64,000 bases of DNA from RGIG1995 sp045652425. Lineage in GTDB: Bacteria; Bacillota; Clostridia; Oscillospirales; CAG-272. The DNA lies in assembly GCA_045652425.1 (NCBI GenBank), contig JAZRUG010000015.1, positions 1 to 64,000 of the forward strand, given 5' to 3'. Below are positions 34,949 to 44,489 of this stretch, one piece after another. The position numbers and the translations under genes were made by a program. The notes beneath the pieces are model-generated. The model saw only the letters and a list, made by a program, of their open reading frames with translations, was not told where the DNA came from and did no database searches. Position 1 is the stretch's first letter; each line of letters starts with the position of its first letter.

Positions 34949-36378
34949 AAATGCTTATAGGCGGTATGGAAGTTGACGCTTCCGACCTTTCCTTTACAAA
35001 TAATATTAACCCTGCTACGAGCGAGATAATCGATACCGTTCCCACAGCTACGGCTGACGACCTTGAAACAGTTATTTCAAATGCTGTTATCGGTCAAAAA
35101 GAGTGGGCGGCTATTCCCTTCCACAAAAGAATGGAGATACTCGAAAAGTTCGTTGTTCTCATTCAGGATAACGAAGAAGCTATCGCAAAAACTATGGCAA
35201 TTGAAGGCGGTAAGCCCATCGCTCAGGCTATCGGCGAAATAGGCAGAGTCAAAGATGCTTTCAGACTGTATATGGCTGAGGCTCGCACTATGTACGGCAA
35301 AACTATCCCCCTTAACTCCGAGCCCCGCGGTATCGGCGACGTATGCTTTACTGTTTTTGAGCCGCTTGGAGTTATTGCCGCTATATGCGCCTTTAACTTC
35401 CCCGGCGTTCTCTTCTCACATAAAGCCGCGGCTGCCCTCTGCGCAGGTAACAGCGTAATACTTAAGCCTGCAAGCGATACCCCCGGCGCAACAATGATGA
35501 TGACAAAATTGCTCCTTGAAGCAGGTGTTCCCGGCAATGCCGCACAGTGCATTACAGGTTCGGGTGCTGTTGTGGGCGACGGATTGGTTTCTGACCCCCG
35601 TGTTGCAGGTGTTACGCTTACTGGAAGCACACGCGTTGGTATAAACGTGGCAAAGCAATGCGCTGCTCAGCTTAAACCATACTCTCTTGAGCTTGGCGGT
35701 AACGACCCCTTGGTTATTATGGACGATACTTCCGTTGACGAGGCTGTTGAACAGGCTCTCGGCGGCAGAATAGCAAACGCAGGACAGATATGCTGTTCGA
35801 GCAAACGCTTTATCGTTCAGAATACCATAAAAGACGAGTTTGCAAAAAAATTGGCTGACAGGCTCTCTCAGATGAAGCTCGGTGATCCCCTTGACCCCGA
35901 TACTAAAGTCGGCCCCGTTATTAACGAAAAAGCCGCAAAAACTATTATCGACCAAATAAATACTGCTGTTTCCGAGGGCGCTAAGATACTCTACGGCGGA
36001 CAGCGTGAGGGTTGCTTCGTTACGCCTACGGTACTCGTTGACGTTCCAAAGAACAGCAGTGTTGCAACCGACGAAGAAATCTTCGGTCCCGTGTTCCCCG
36101 TTATCGGCTTCGACACTCTCGACGAAGCTATTGAGATAGCTAATAACAGCATATATGGACTGTCCTCGGGTATTCTCACAAAGGATACAAAAATTGGTAT
36201 GAAATTTGCCCTTGCTGTTGATGCAGGCGGTGTTGTCGTCGGCGCCAACGGTAACTACAGACTTACCCAACAGCCTTTTAACGGTCATAAAATGTCGGGC
36301 TTCGGTTCGGAAGGTACTATGTACACACTTCACGAAATGGTTAAAGTTAAAACCATCGTTCTTAAAAATGTGTTTTAA
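34945..36378 (+). CDS. NAD(P)-dependent aldehyde dehydrogenase
   Basis: A 477-residue ALDH-superfamily enzyme. It has CAFNFPGVLFSHKAAAAL (cofactor region), GSTRVGINVAKQ, the general-base glutamate in SLELGGNDP and the nucleophile cysteine in NAGQICCSSKRF. Likely substrates are small aldehydes released by the upstream aldolase (lactaldehyde, glycolaldehyde, glyceraldehyde) or a semialdehyde; sequence alone does not decide. It is the last gene of the coupled trio. A stem of TATCCCGCTT, GAAA and AAGCGGGATA with a T run ends the operon at 36433. Confidence 0.88.
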   Translation: MKMLIGGMEVDASDLSFTNNINPATSEIIDTVPTATADDLETVISNAVIGQKEWAAIPFHKRMEILEKFVVLIQDNEEAIAKTMAIEGGKPIAQAIGEIGRVKDAFRLYMAEARTMYGKTIPLNSEPRGIGDVCFTVFEPLGVIAAICAFNFPGVLFSHKAAAALCAGNSVILKPASDTPGATMMMTKLLLEAGVPGNAAQCITGSGAVVGDGLVSDPRVAGVTLTGSTRVGINVAKQCAAQLKPYSLELGGNDPLVIMDDTSVDEAVEQALGGRIANAGQICCSSKRFIVQNTIKDEFAKKLADRLSQMKLGDPLDPDTKVGPVINEKAAKTIIDQINTAVSEGAKILYGGQREGCFVTPTVLVDVPKNSSVATDEEIFGPVFPVIGFDTLDEAIEIANNSIYGLSSGILTKDTKIGMKFALAVDAGGVVVGANGNYRLTQQPFNGHKMSGFGSEGTMYTLHEMVKVKTIVLKNVF

Positions 36379-36401
36379 TAAATATTCTACACTATAACAA
36401 A

Positions 36402-36433
36402 AAATATCCCGCTTGAAAAAGCGGGATATTTTT
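36402..36433. terminator. Terminator after the ALDH gene
   Basis: AATATCCCGCTT, GAAA and AAGCGGGATATT followed by TTTTA. It lies between convergent genes and probably serves both. Confidence 0.8.
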
Positions 36434-36460
36434 TATCGTTATTGGATTAACATTATTAAT

Positions 36461-39400
36461 TTACGCTGCTACGTTAAGAGTCTGAAGAACAGCCTTACCT
36501 GCTGCAAGTTCAACCTCGATAGTATATGTATAGCTCTTGCCCTTGTAGTTGCTTGTACAGAGATAACCGTCCGTTGTATTGCCTATGTACGTAGCACTTG
36601 TACTTGTTGTAAACAACTGACCTACATTATATGCGTTAACGTTAGTCAAGCCTGTCTTTTCAACCTTATCAAGAACGTTGCCGTTTTGGTCTTTTATTGT
36701 AACTCTTACAGCAATAATAGGATAGTTGGACTCAACAATACCTAATTTATACTGAGTAGGCGCTTCAAGCGTCTCTTTTGTAGCCAACTTAGTCAAACCG
36801 ACATATTGTTTCTCTGTCTCGTTTGTCATAAATTCGTGGGGTCTGAGAATAATACAGCTCGGCTCACTTGTTGCGAGTGTCTTGAACGTGTATTCGTGTT
36901 CCCACCACGTTGAATCATATCCGTTTAACAATGTAAACAGTTTATTCTGTTCGGATTCAAGTGTATCCGTCTGCTCTATCATCAAAACATAACTCTTGTC
37001 AGGATTAATCTTTCCGTTGCTGTCTCTGACAACTTTTACCGACTGAACCATACGTGTATGACCGCCGCCGGCTGTTCTATACATAAAATCGCCGGGCTGT
37101 GCCAGTGCATAAGATTCATACATAGCTTCTGCACCATAAAGCTTCATTACAGAGTTCGTATAGGAAGAAACCCCATAGTACAAATCCTTGAGTCCGAGAA
37201 GCTTCATATTGGGATTGCCTCTTGACGAAGCGTGGAGTCTCGATACTTTTTGATAGCCGTGATACATCGCTGCACTGCAGTGGTTACCTACTACGTAGTT
37301 CCAGTCTGTAGTACCACTGTAATTTGAATCACCTGCACCAAGTGTATAAACTGTATTTCCTTTAAATGTTTTTTCGCTCGGTTCACCTAACGCTGCTTCA
37401 AAGTCTGCTAAAGTTGCTCTTGTGTTCGCATAAAGAACACCTTTATAAATTGTACCTTTTACAAATTTTGTATTTGGAACAAAGCCTGTAGCGCCTTCAA
37501 GATTAGAATATTGGAAAGTAGTCGCAGGTGTCCAATAAATGTTGGACTGTTCTTTCATATGATTGATAGGCGTCTGAGGCATGTTACTGAAATCAACGTT
37601 AAATGAATCATAATATGACGCGTACAATGTAGAAAGATTTACTGTAGGTTCAGTATAGCTGTATGAAGCAATGGTCTTCATACCTTCGTTTCCAACTTCT
37701 GCATTAACTGTCAATGTATATGTTTTTCCGTCAACAAGATACGGAAGCACTTTGCTCATATCAAACTGCGACAAGTTTACAAGGTTCATATTCTGGTCGC
37801 CGTATTTATTGCAATATACGGTTTCATTGTAGAACTCGCCGTCATTGCCGTTTCTGCTCAATTTTACGTTAACTGCAATAATCTGCTTGTTCGAAATAAG
37901 TTCACCGGAAAGGATACCTGTCTTTATAGCATTTGCTCCGTCCAAACCAACCACAAACGTTGTTGTTTTACTTTGAGTACCCGCAGCAAGTTCGGGAAGC
38001 GTTACGGGAATAAATCCACCGCTGTATAAAGAATCATACGTTTTTTCAGTCGACTGGAAGTGAGTATTGTTTTTCATAGTAGGATTGAAAGTCATAAGCT
38101 TCAGCGCATCTCCGCTACCGGCATCTTCCATAACCATGTAAATACTTCTTCCTGCGCCTGCTTCGTCGCTCTGACAACAAATCAACACGTCTCCGCGCTT
38201 ACATGCAGCGTAAGCCGCTTTCATTCCTGCTTCGCCGACAGATGCCACAATTGCATCCGTATATTTGGCTGTAGATGCAACCTTATAACCGCCTACAGCA
38301 ACAGTTCCCTGTTTTCCGGGAATAAAGCTTGTAAGAGTCGTCAACCAAACCTTATTGGTTCCAACCTTGTTCCATACGTTAACTATCATTCCGGTATAGT
38401 CGGATGCAGGGAAAAAGCTTTCTATTTCATAATATTTTTCATCTAACTTATACTTATTAGACTCAACATAAGTTGCCTGATCGCCGGTATAACCAAAATC
38501 ATTTATACCCTCTATAGGACCGTAATATACGTTTGTTCCGTCCGATCTGGTCTTTATGTACGATTTAAATTCTCCAAGTTCATGTTTTGCGTTGTTAATA
38601 TACGGCATACCGTAATAAATTGTGCCTGCCGTGTACGTCTTTCCGCCGCTGTGCTTAACGCCGTTCGCAATAACCTCTTCGGTCAAATCAATATTTGTAC
38701 TCGGTGTCCATGCAAAGTTAGCATTCGCATTCATCTCAGCTACAACAATATCACGGAGTCTTTCTGCATTTTCAGAATCGTAAAGATTGCTTGAAGCTGC
38801 AACATATTCATCATACTTATCGAGAATATTGGCTTTTATCCATTGTTTATCTTTTTCAGTTTCCTGATCCATTTCGTCTGCATACGCAGCATTTGCTACT
38901 TCAAGTACGGTTCTGCTTATAGCATCAGAATAGCTTGTATATGTCTTTCCGTTATAGTCATACTCTATATATGCAACAGCAACGATATAGTTATCGTAGT
39001 CATTTAACTGAATGTCATCATAAACTGCAGCAAACGTGGTTTTTTCGTCATTGTTGTAAACACCAAGTTCATCATATTCTTCTCTGAATTTTGTTCCGAA
39101 TGCTGTCAATTCTTCTATGCCTTGTACTGTGCTTATATCGGTAATCTTACTTGCACCGTAAACGGAACCGTCCCAAATATAGAAACCGTAATCCTTTACA
39201 GTTACATCTTTTTCGGCACTTCTTGACATTTCCGCAACAAATCGAAGTCCGCCTTTTGTATTTTTGGTGCTAATCTGTGCACCTAAAACTGTCGGTGTCG
39301 GGTCATCAACAACCTTTACCGTTTTATTCAAACCGGTTATGGTTTTTCCGCAATAAGTACCTGTAACGGTAACATTCTTTCCTGCTTCGCTGCTATCACC

Positions 39401-40714
39401 GTTAAATATAAATTTACTGTCGTCGGGAGAGTAAGTAATTTGTGCAGTTTTACTGTCGGTATAAGTAACATTAATTACCAAACCGTCTGCTTTGTACGCT
39501 TCACCAACAAACATAAGATCGTTTGATGGTGCTGTTTTCACACTTACAGACGAAACCATATCAGCAGGATAATATATCGCATCGGCCAATCTGCTTGTAG
39601 GAAATTTAGAGCTTGTTATTGCCGTATTTCCGATGTAATCTGAAAGGTCAAACGTAACATATGGCTGAATACACGTTGAATCCAAAGTAACACCATTGTA
39701 TTTTCTGAACGGCGAAGAGTATGTGAATTCACCGCCGTCTATCTTGAAATATACAGTTGAATTCTTATATCCTACTCCGGTACCCGAGTGAGCATAAATA
39801 ATATTGAAGAAAGTACCTCCGGTAATATGATAATACGTATTACCGCAATGAAGCGTAGATTCCTGTGAATCTCCCCAAACAGCACCGCCAATAGTACCTC
39901 CGGCAATAGTAACGTTTATATCTCCCCAATGGGTATGGTTAGCAAGACCTCTGTTACCGCCGTATACTCTATCCCAAGAACCGCCTTTAATAGTCAAATT
40001 TACATCTGACGTAAGATTTCCATATCTTCTACCGCCTGCCAAGGAAATAAAGTTGCTTACTGTATCGTTAGTAATTCCCACTCCGTTATTCGTGCAAACA
40101 ACACCGTCTTCGAAAACAACGTTATAACCGTATGCGCAAATCGTAGAATCATCATAATCGCCCGAATCATACGGATTCAAAACAGATTCTATGGTTATAT
40201 CATCAAACACGGTATCTCCACCGAGACACAAGTGTGAACCTTCCTCTATGATAAGTCTACCGCCTTGGCCTTTGATAGTGATCTTATTATTACCGTGGGT
40301 CGGCATAAAAAAGTCTCTGTCAGAATATCTGTTGGCAGCAACGGTATTCTCAACGCCTATTTTTACGTCCCCTACAAGTACAATCGTACCACCTTTATTA
40401 TTCAGTTTTTCAACAGCTTGATACAGTACGCTGTTCAGCGAAAAGTTTTCTCCGGTCGAGCTGAAACAAGAGCAATAATATCTACTCGCATTTTCCGCTG
40501 TTACCCCGTGTGTACAAGTTTTCGTTGTATCAAGTGCTACTCTTTCTACCGCCTTCAAAGGACTTGTTGGCGAAGAGCCGTCGCCGGTACCGTTATCCGA
40601 AATATAAATCGTCTCTCCGGATGCGGCTGATACGGGAGCAACAAACATAGAAGCCATAACAGCTACCAAAAGTATTGCCACCGCAATCATTGAAAAATGC
40701 ATAAAATTTTTCAT
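36461..40714 (-). CDS. Giant secreted protein with beta-helix domain and two NlpC/P60-like modules
   Basis: 1417 residues. Signal peptide at 1-30 (ends VSA). About 90-345 is a beta-helix-like domain with recurring x-T-I-x-GG turns (LTIKGGSWDRVYGGN, VTIAGGTIGGAVWG). About 392-470 is Ig-like, then a domain starting VLGAQISTKNTKGGLRFVAE (about 477-605). Two long homologous modules follow (about 667-1020 and 1058-1417), each opening WTP..GTIY.G..Y.N. The second has GNHCSAAMYHGY (Cys1146) and AGGGHTRMV (His1219), as in NlpC/P60-type cysteine hydrolases. The first lacks both residues. There is no dockerin, LPXTG or lipobox. It may cleave peptidoglycan or another amide; the substrate is unknown. Confidence 0.75.
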   Translation of the reverse strand: MKNFMHFSMIAVAILLVAVMASMFVAPVSAASGETIYISDNGTGDGSSPTSPLKAVERVALDTTKTCTHGVTAENASRYYCSCFSSTGENFSLNSVLYQAVEKLNNKGGTIVLVGDVKIGVENTVAANRYSDRDFFMPTHGNNKITIKGQGGRLIIEEGSHLCLGGDTVFDDITIESVLNPYDSGDYDDSTICAYGYNVVFEDGVVCTNNGVGITNDTVSNFISLAGGRRYGNLTSDVNLTIKGGSWDRVYGGNRGLANHTHWGDINVTIAGGTIGGAVWGDSQESTLHCGNTYYHITGGTFFNIIYAHSGTGVGYKNSTVYFKIDGGEFTYSSPFRKYNGVTLDSTCIQPYVTFDLSDYIGNTAITSSKFPTSRLADAIYYPADMVSSVSVKTAPSNDLMFVGEAYKADGLVINVTYTDSKTAQITYSPDDSKFIFNGDSSEAGKNVTVTGTYCGKTITGLNKTVKVVDDPTPTVLGAQISTKNTKGGLRFVAEMSRSAEKDVTVKDYGFYIWDGSVYGASKITDISTVQGIEELTAFGTKFREEYDELGVYNNDEKTTFAAVYDDIQLNDYDNYIVAVAYIEYDYNGKTYTSYSDAISRTVLEVANAAYADEMDQETEKDKQWIKANILDKYDEYVAASSNLYDSENAERLRDIVVAEMNANANFAWTPSTNIDLTEEVIANGVKHSGGKTYTAGTIYYGMPYINNAKHELGEFKSYIKTRSDGTNVYYGPIEGINDFGYTGDQATYVESNKYKLDEKYYEIESFFPASDYTGMIVNVWNKVGTNKVWLTTLTSFIPGKQGTVAVGGYKVASTAKYTDAIVASVGEAGMKAAYAACKRGDVLICCQSDEAGAGRSIYMVMEDAGSGDALKLMTFNPTMKNNTHFQSTEKTYDSLYSGGFIPVTLPELAAGTQSKTTTFVVGLDGANAIKTGILSGELISNKQIIAVNVKLSRNGNDGEFYNETVYCNKYGDQNMNLVNLSQFDMSKVLPYLVDGKTYTLTVNAEVGNEGMKTIASYSYTEPTVNLSTLYASYYDSFNVDFSNMPQTPINHMKEQSNIYWTPATTFQYSNLEGATGFVPNTKFVKGTIYKGVLYANTRATLADFEAALGEPSEKTFKGNTVYTLGAGDSNYSGTTDWNYVVGNHCSAAMYHGYQKVSRLHASSRGNPNMKLLGLKDLYYGVSSYTNSVMKLYGAEAMYESYALAQPGDFMYRTAGGGHTRMVQSVKVVRDSNGKINPDKSYVLMIEQTDTLESEQNKLFTLLNGYDSTWWEHEYTFKTLATSEPSCIILRPHEFMTNETEKQYVGLTKLATKETLEAPTQYKLGIVESNYPIIAVRVTIKDQNGNVLDKVEKTGLTNVNAYNVGQLFTTSTSATYIGNTTDGYLCTSNYKGKSYTYTIEVELAAGKAVLQTLNVAA

Positions 40715-40759
40715 AATCTTTCTCCCTAATTAGTTTTTAGTGTATTATCTTTAAAGTAT

Positions 40760-40788
40760 ATTGTACACAAAAAATTAAATTTTGTCAA
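40760..40788 (-). promoter_or_regulatory. Sigma-A promoter for the 1417-residue protein
   Basis: On the minus strand a perfect TTGACA, a 17-bp spacer and TACAAT, about 45 nt before the start codon. Confidence 0.75.
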
Positions 40789-40847
40789 TCGAAAATTAAT
40801 GCATTTATACCAACACCAAATAATTTGGTCATTTTTCATTAATTCTC

Positions 40848-40876
40848 TTGCATTAAATTAGTTAATATGATAAGAT
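40848..40876 (+). promoter_or_regulatory. Probable promoter for the cyclophilin gene
   Basis: TTGCAT, a 17-bp spacer and TAAGAT, about 43 nt before the start codon. Confidence 0.5.
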
Positions 40877-40918
40877 ATTTTGTATTGTTTAATAATCGTA
40901 ACCAGAAGGAGATAAAAA

Positions 40919-41503
40919 ATGAAAAAATTCATAGCGTTTTTGGGGCTTTTGACATTAATATTCTTCATAACAGCATGCGGAAGTAAAGATGTGGGGCTTG
41001 CAGAAGAATCATATACCATCGAAATCGAAATTGAAAACTACGGCATTATCACCGCGGCACTTGATGCAAAAACGGCACCTATTACAGTAAAAAACTTCAT
41101 CGACCTTATAAATGACGGTTTCTATAACGGTGTGTCATTTCACCGTATAATAAACGGATTTATGATGCAGGGCGGAGATCCCAACGGAAACGGAATTAAC
41201 GATGAGGAAACACCTACCATTAAAGGCGAGTTTGCTTATAACGGCGTTGAAAACAACATCAGCCACACAAAAGGTACGCTCTCCATGGCTCGTTCAGGCA
41301 GCTATAACAGCGCTGCTTCGCAATTCTTTATCATGCACGAAGATGATACACGTCTCGACGGTCAATACGCTGCTTTCGGCAGAGTCACCAAAGGAATGGA
41401 TATTGTTGACAAAATCTGCAAAAACACCCCCGTTACCGATAACAACGGTTCAGTTCTCCCACAAAACAGACCTATAATCAAAGAAATCAGAATAGTTGAC
41501 TAA
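40919..41503 (+). CDS. Cyclophilin-type peptidyl-prolyl isomerase lipoprotein
   Basis: 194 residues with a lipobox (FFITACGS), so the enzyme is anchored outside the membrane, where it can help fold exported proteins. Cyclophilin core motifs are intact: FHRIINGFMMQGGDP with the catalytic arginine, AASQFFIMHED, and QYAAFGRVTKGMDIVDKI. The start at 40919 follows AGAAGGAG. deoC follows closely (25 nt), so they may share a transcript. Confidence 0.92.
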   Translation: MKKFIAFLGLLTLIFFITACGSKDVGLAEESYTIEIEIENYGIITAALDAKTAPITVKNFIDLINDGFYNGVSFHRIINGFMMQGGDPNGNGINDEETPTIKGEFAYNGVENNISHTKGTLSMARSGSYNSAASQFFIMHEDDTRLDGQYAAFGRVTKGMDIVDKICKNTPVTDNNGSVLPQNRPIIKEIRIVD

Positions 41504-41528
41504 TTTTTTCAAAAACAGAGGTTTAATT

Positions 41529-42212
41529 ATGCTTGACACAAACAAACTCGAAAAAAAATACGGCAATTACACAGGCAAAGAAATACTTTCATTTTGCGAC
41601 CACACCATATTAAAACAAGAATCCGTTTGGGCAGACGTTAAGCGTATTTGCGACGAGGGACTTTTGGCTAAAACTGCTTCGGTATGTATTCAGCCTTCTT
41701 TTGTAAAACAAGCTGTCGACTACGTTGAGGGTAAACTTCCCATTTGTACGGTAATAGGATTTCCCAATGGATATATGACAACTGCAACAAAAGTTTTTGA
41801 AACGGCAGACGCTGTCAAAAACGGAGCTGCTGAAATAGATATGGTAATCAATATCGGTTCACTCAAAGAAGGCAAATACGATACCCTTTCAAGCGAAATA
41901 AAAGCAATAAAAGAAGCTTGTAACGGAAAACTGCTCAAGGTTATAATCGAAACCTGCCTTTTAACCGATGATGAGAAAAAAATTATGTGCAATATAGTTG
42001 CAAACAGCGGCGCTGAATATATAAAAACTTCTACCGGTTTTGCCGGCGGCGGTGCAACCTTCCACGATGCAGAACTTATGGTAAAAGAAGTCGGCGGTAA
42101 AATAAAAGTAAAAGCGGCAGGCGGTATAAAATCCATTGACGATGCAGTAAAATTCCTTGATATCGGAGTTTCAAGACTTGGTACAAGCTCTCTTTATAAA
42201 ATGTTTTGCTAA
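41529..42212 (+). CDS. deoC: Deoxyribose-phosphate aldolase
   Basis: A class-I aldolase cleaving 2-deoxyribose-5-phosphate to acetaldehyde and glyceraldehyde-3-phosphate in deoxynucleoside salvage. The supported start is ATG 41529 (AGAGG upstream), giving 227 residues. It has FCDHTILK, AEIDMVINIG, KVIIETCLL and the Schiff-base lysine in YIKTSTGF, plus the C-terminal AAGGIKSIDDA phosphate loop. No other deo genes are adjacent. Acetaldehyde could be consumed by AdhE (50.1 kb). Confidence 0.93.
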   Translation: MLDTNKLEKKYGNYTGKEILSFCDHTILKQESVWADVKRICDEGLLAKTASVCIQPSFVKQAVDYVEGKLPICTVIGFPNGYMTTATKVFETADAVKNGAAEIDMVINIGSLKEGKYDTLSSEIKAIKEACNGKLLKVIIETCLLTDDEKKIMCNIVANSGAEYIKTSTGFAGGGATFHDAELMVKEVGGKIKVKAAGGIKSIDDAVKFLDIGVSRLGTSSLYKMFC

Positions 42213-42245
42213 CACATTAAACTTTTTAAAGAATAGGTTAAGAAT

Positions 42246-42959
42246 ATGATAGGACTCGGAACAATAATAAACGTCGCCGCTATTTTAGCAGGCGGACTTA
42301 TCGGCGCTCTTTTCGGTAAGTTTTTAAAAGAAAGTCTGCAAAGCGCACTTGTTAAATCAACCGGTATCTGTGTTATGTTTATCGGCGTCAGCGGCGCGTT
42401 GGAAAAAATAATGACAGTATCCGACGGAAAACTGACAAGCGGCGGAACTCTGATGATGATATCAAGTATGGCCATTGGTACGCTCATTGGAGAAATAATA
42501 AATATCGACGGACTTATCGAACGCTTCGGCGAATGGCTAAAGAAAAAAACAGGTAACGCTAAAGACGTTACTTTCGTCGAAGGTTTTGTCAGCGCATCTA
42601 TAACAGTATGCGTAGGCGCAATGACTGTCGTTGGTTCTATAAACGACGGTTTGTTCGGCGATTACTCAATACTGCTTGTAAAATCTTTGCTCGACTTTAT
42701 TATTATTATCGTAATGACGTCATCAGTCGGAAAAGGCTGCGTTTTTTCAGCCATTCCTGTAGCAATATTGCAGGGCGGTTTTACCCTTGCCGCAAAAATT
42801 ATCGAGCCCTACATGACAGATGCGGCCTTACATAATCTCTCTCTTGTCGGTTCAATCCTTATTTTCTGCGTCGGCTTGAATCTTCTCCGCAAAAATTCGG
42901 TCAGAGTTGCAAATATGCTTCCCGCAATCGTTATAGCGGTAATTTGGGCATTCTTTTAA
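42246..42959 (+). CDS. DUF554 membrane protein
   Basis: A 237-residue integral membrane protein with about seven hydrophobic segments, starting MIGLGTIINVAAILAGGLIG, the conserved opening of the DUF554 (YdfK/YqgA) family. Internal glycine-rich helices (GFVSASITVCVGAMTVVGSI) fit the family. Its function is unknown; a transport role is only inferred. It lies 33 nt after deoC, with the DUF1461 gene 26 nt downstream. Confidence 0.85.
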   Translation: MIGLGTIINVAAILAGGLIGALFGKFLKESLQSALVKSTGICVMFIGVSGALEKIMTVSDGKLTSGGTLMMISSMAIGTLIGEIINIDGLIERFGEWLKKKTGNAKDVTFVEGFVSASITVCVGAMTVVGSINDGLFGDYSILLVKSLLDFIIIIVMTSSVGKGCVFSAIPVAILQGGFTLAAKIIEPYMTDAALHNLSLVGSILIFCVGLNLLRKNSVRVANMLPAIVIAVIWAFF

Positions 42960-42985
42960 AAAATGTTATTTAGAAGGTGTTTTTT

Positions 42986-43759
42986 ATGAAATTGCTTGAC
43001 AGAATAGCAGTAATCCTTTTTACCATTTGTATTATTTTAGCTTCTGTGCTTATACCCGTAACCATAATAAGCACGAGAGATACATATTACCGCAATCAGC
43101 TAAAAAAATGCGGTATATACCCTAATGATAACGAGACAACAGTTATTCGCTATATAGGCGGAGACAGCTCTAAGTCGGCGGCATTCACTTCTGAACAGTT
43201 TGATGATATTATTTCTCATATTACAGACTTTTTGGCAAACAAAAAACAAAGCTTTGCTCTGCAAATGAACGAAATTAATTTGAACGGAGAAACAGTTGAC
43301 AAGGTTGATATTTTCGGCGAAGAGGCTGTAACACACATGGATGACGTAAGACCGGTCTTTTCAGCTGCAAAAACAGTTCTTTTCGTATGTATTTCCTTGT
43401 TAATTATATGTGGTGTATATATGTTTACCAGAAAAAATACCGTCAGAAAAATAATTTACAAATATTCGCTCGGTGTTGTTATTGGTTTCTTTGGTGCCTT
43501 TGCCCTGTTTTTCGGCGTAGTACTCGTAAAACATCTTATAAATGGAAGCGGCACGTATTTTGATACGCTTTGGTCGGATATGCATCACATATTTTTCCCA
43601 CTGGCTTCGGACAAATTCCAAGGTTCATTTTTCAATGACACGCTGACATATATACTCACCCTTGACTTCTTTATGAATACTGTATTTACGGTAATTGTCA
43701 ATATTATCGCTCTAACGGCAGCCTGGCTGTTTTCGGCAAAATTAATTTCAAGAAGATAA
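42986..43759 (+). CDS. DUF1461 (TIGR01906-like) membrane protein
   Basis: ATG 42986 after AGAAGG gives 257 residues. An N-terminal transmembrane helix, an extracellular loop of about 100 residues, then three or four helices. The loop and helix borders carry AVTHMDDVRPVF and LWSDMHHIFFP, which match the DUF1461 pattern (HM.DV... and ...H.iFF). Function unknown. It appears to be the end of the cyclophilin-deoC-DUF554 cluster. Confidence 0.75.
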   Translation: MKLLDRIAVILFTICIILASVLIPVTIISTRDTYYRNQLKKCGIYPNDNETTVIRYIGGDSSKSAAFTSEQFDDIISHITDFLANKKQSFALQMNEINLNGETVDKVDIFGEEAVTHMDDVRPVFSAAKTVLFVCISLLIICGVYMFTRKNTVRKIIYKYSLGVVIGFFGAFALFFGVVLVKHLINGSGTYFDTLWSDMHHIFFPLASDKFQGSFFNDTLTYILTLDFFMNTVFTVIVNIIALTAAWLFSAKLISRR

Positions 43760-43765
43760 AAGACA

Positions 43766-43800
43766 TCAAAAAAAGACCGGTTATAATCGGTCTTTTTCTC
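43766..43800. terminator. Convergent terminator
   Basis: AAAAGACCG, GTTATAAT and CGGTCTTTTT lie between the convergent DUF1461 and NERD-like genes. Confidence 0.75.
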
Positions 43801-43809
43801 TGCACTTTT

Positions 43810-44424
43810 TTACGCGCTTTTCTGTTTCAAAAGCTTTACAACTGCGCGAATTTCACCGGACGTAAGGAACTTGTCCTTATTTACGTCAGACATAAAAGGC
43901 GCAATCTCATCCGCTGTAATAAGTCCGTTCAATCTCTTTGAGAACTTAACTCTCTTTCCCGAGAATATCACAACGTCATGGACAGGTATGTTCTCAACGC
44001 CCTCATTTCTCAAAAAGAACTTCATAGACTTAACATTTTCTTTGCTTCTGATAAACGGATCTTCGAAAGAATAAAACTTGTCGTTTACTATACGGTTCCA
44101 TGTACCGCCCTCGGTTACATCAATAAATCCGGATCCGGGAACCGTGGTAACTATCATAATCCCACCCTTGTTTACAAAAACAAGCCCCAGGTCAGCTATG
44201 TACTTTCCGCGTCTTTCGGGGGAGTTTTCTATAAGCAACTTAACACCTCTTATCGTATTAATCCGACTGAAACGTGTGCTTAAGTAGCTAAAAGCAAAGT
44301 TTTTCTTATTTCTGCCTTCTCTCAATATTTTTCTTGCAGTTATTCGAGAATAAATTACCCATATCAGCCAAATCATAAAGGCTATATATAGCATTATTCC
44401 AACAGTAATAAAAAACTTTCCCAT
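43810..44424 (-). CDS. Membrane-anchored NERD-like protein
   Basis: ATG 44424 has AAGGGGAAG upstream, giving 204 residues. One N-terminal transmembrane helix (about 5-27) is followed by a soluble domain. Its core GVKLLIENSPERRGKYIADLG, then GGIMIVTTVPGSGFID and HDVVIFSGKRVKFSKR resemble the NERD (nuclease-related) fold, with the order lead helix, D/E-rich strand and lysine-bearing strand. The canonical catalytic triad is not clear. Cellular role unknown. Confidence 0.5.
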   Translation of the reverse strand: MGKFFITVGIMLYIAFMIWLIWVIYSRITARKILREGRNKKNFAFSYLSTRFSRINTIRGVKLLIENSPERRGKYIADLGLVFVNKGGIMIVTTVPGSGFIDVTEGGTWNRIVNDKFYSFEDPFIRSKENVKSMKFFLRNEGVENIPVHDVVIFSGKRVKFSKRLNGLITADEIAPFMSDVNKDKFLTSGEIRAVVKLLKQKSA

Positions 44425-44489
44425 ATACTTCCCCTTCCCCAATTTTTATCAAAAACAAACAGCAAAGATATACGTTTTTTTAAGTATTC

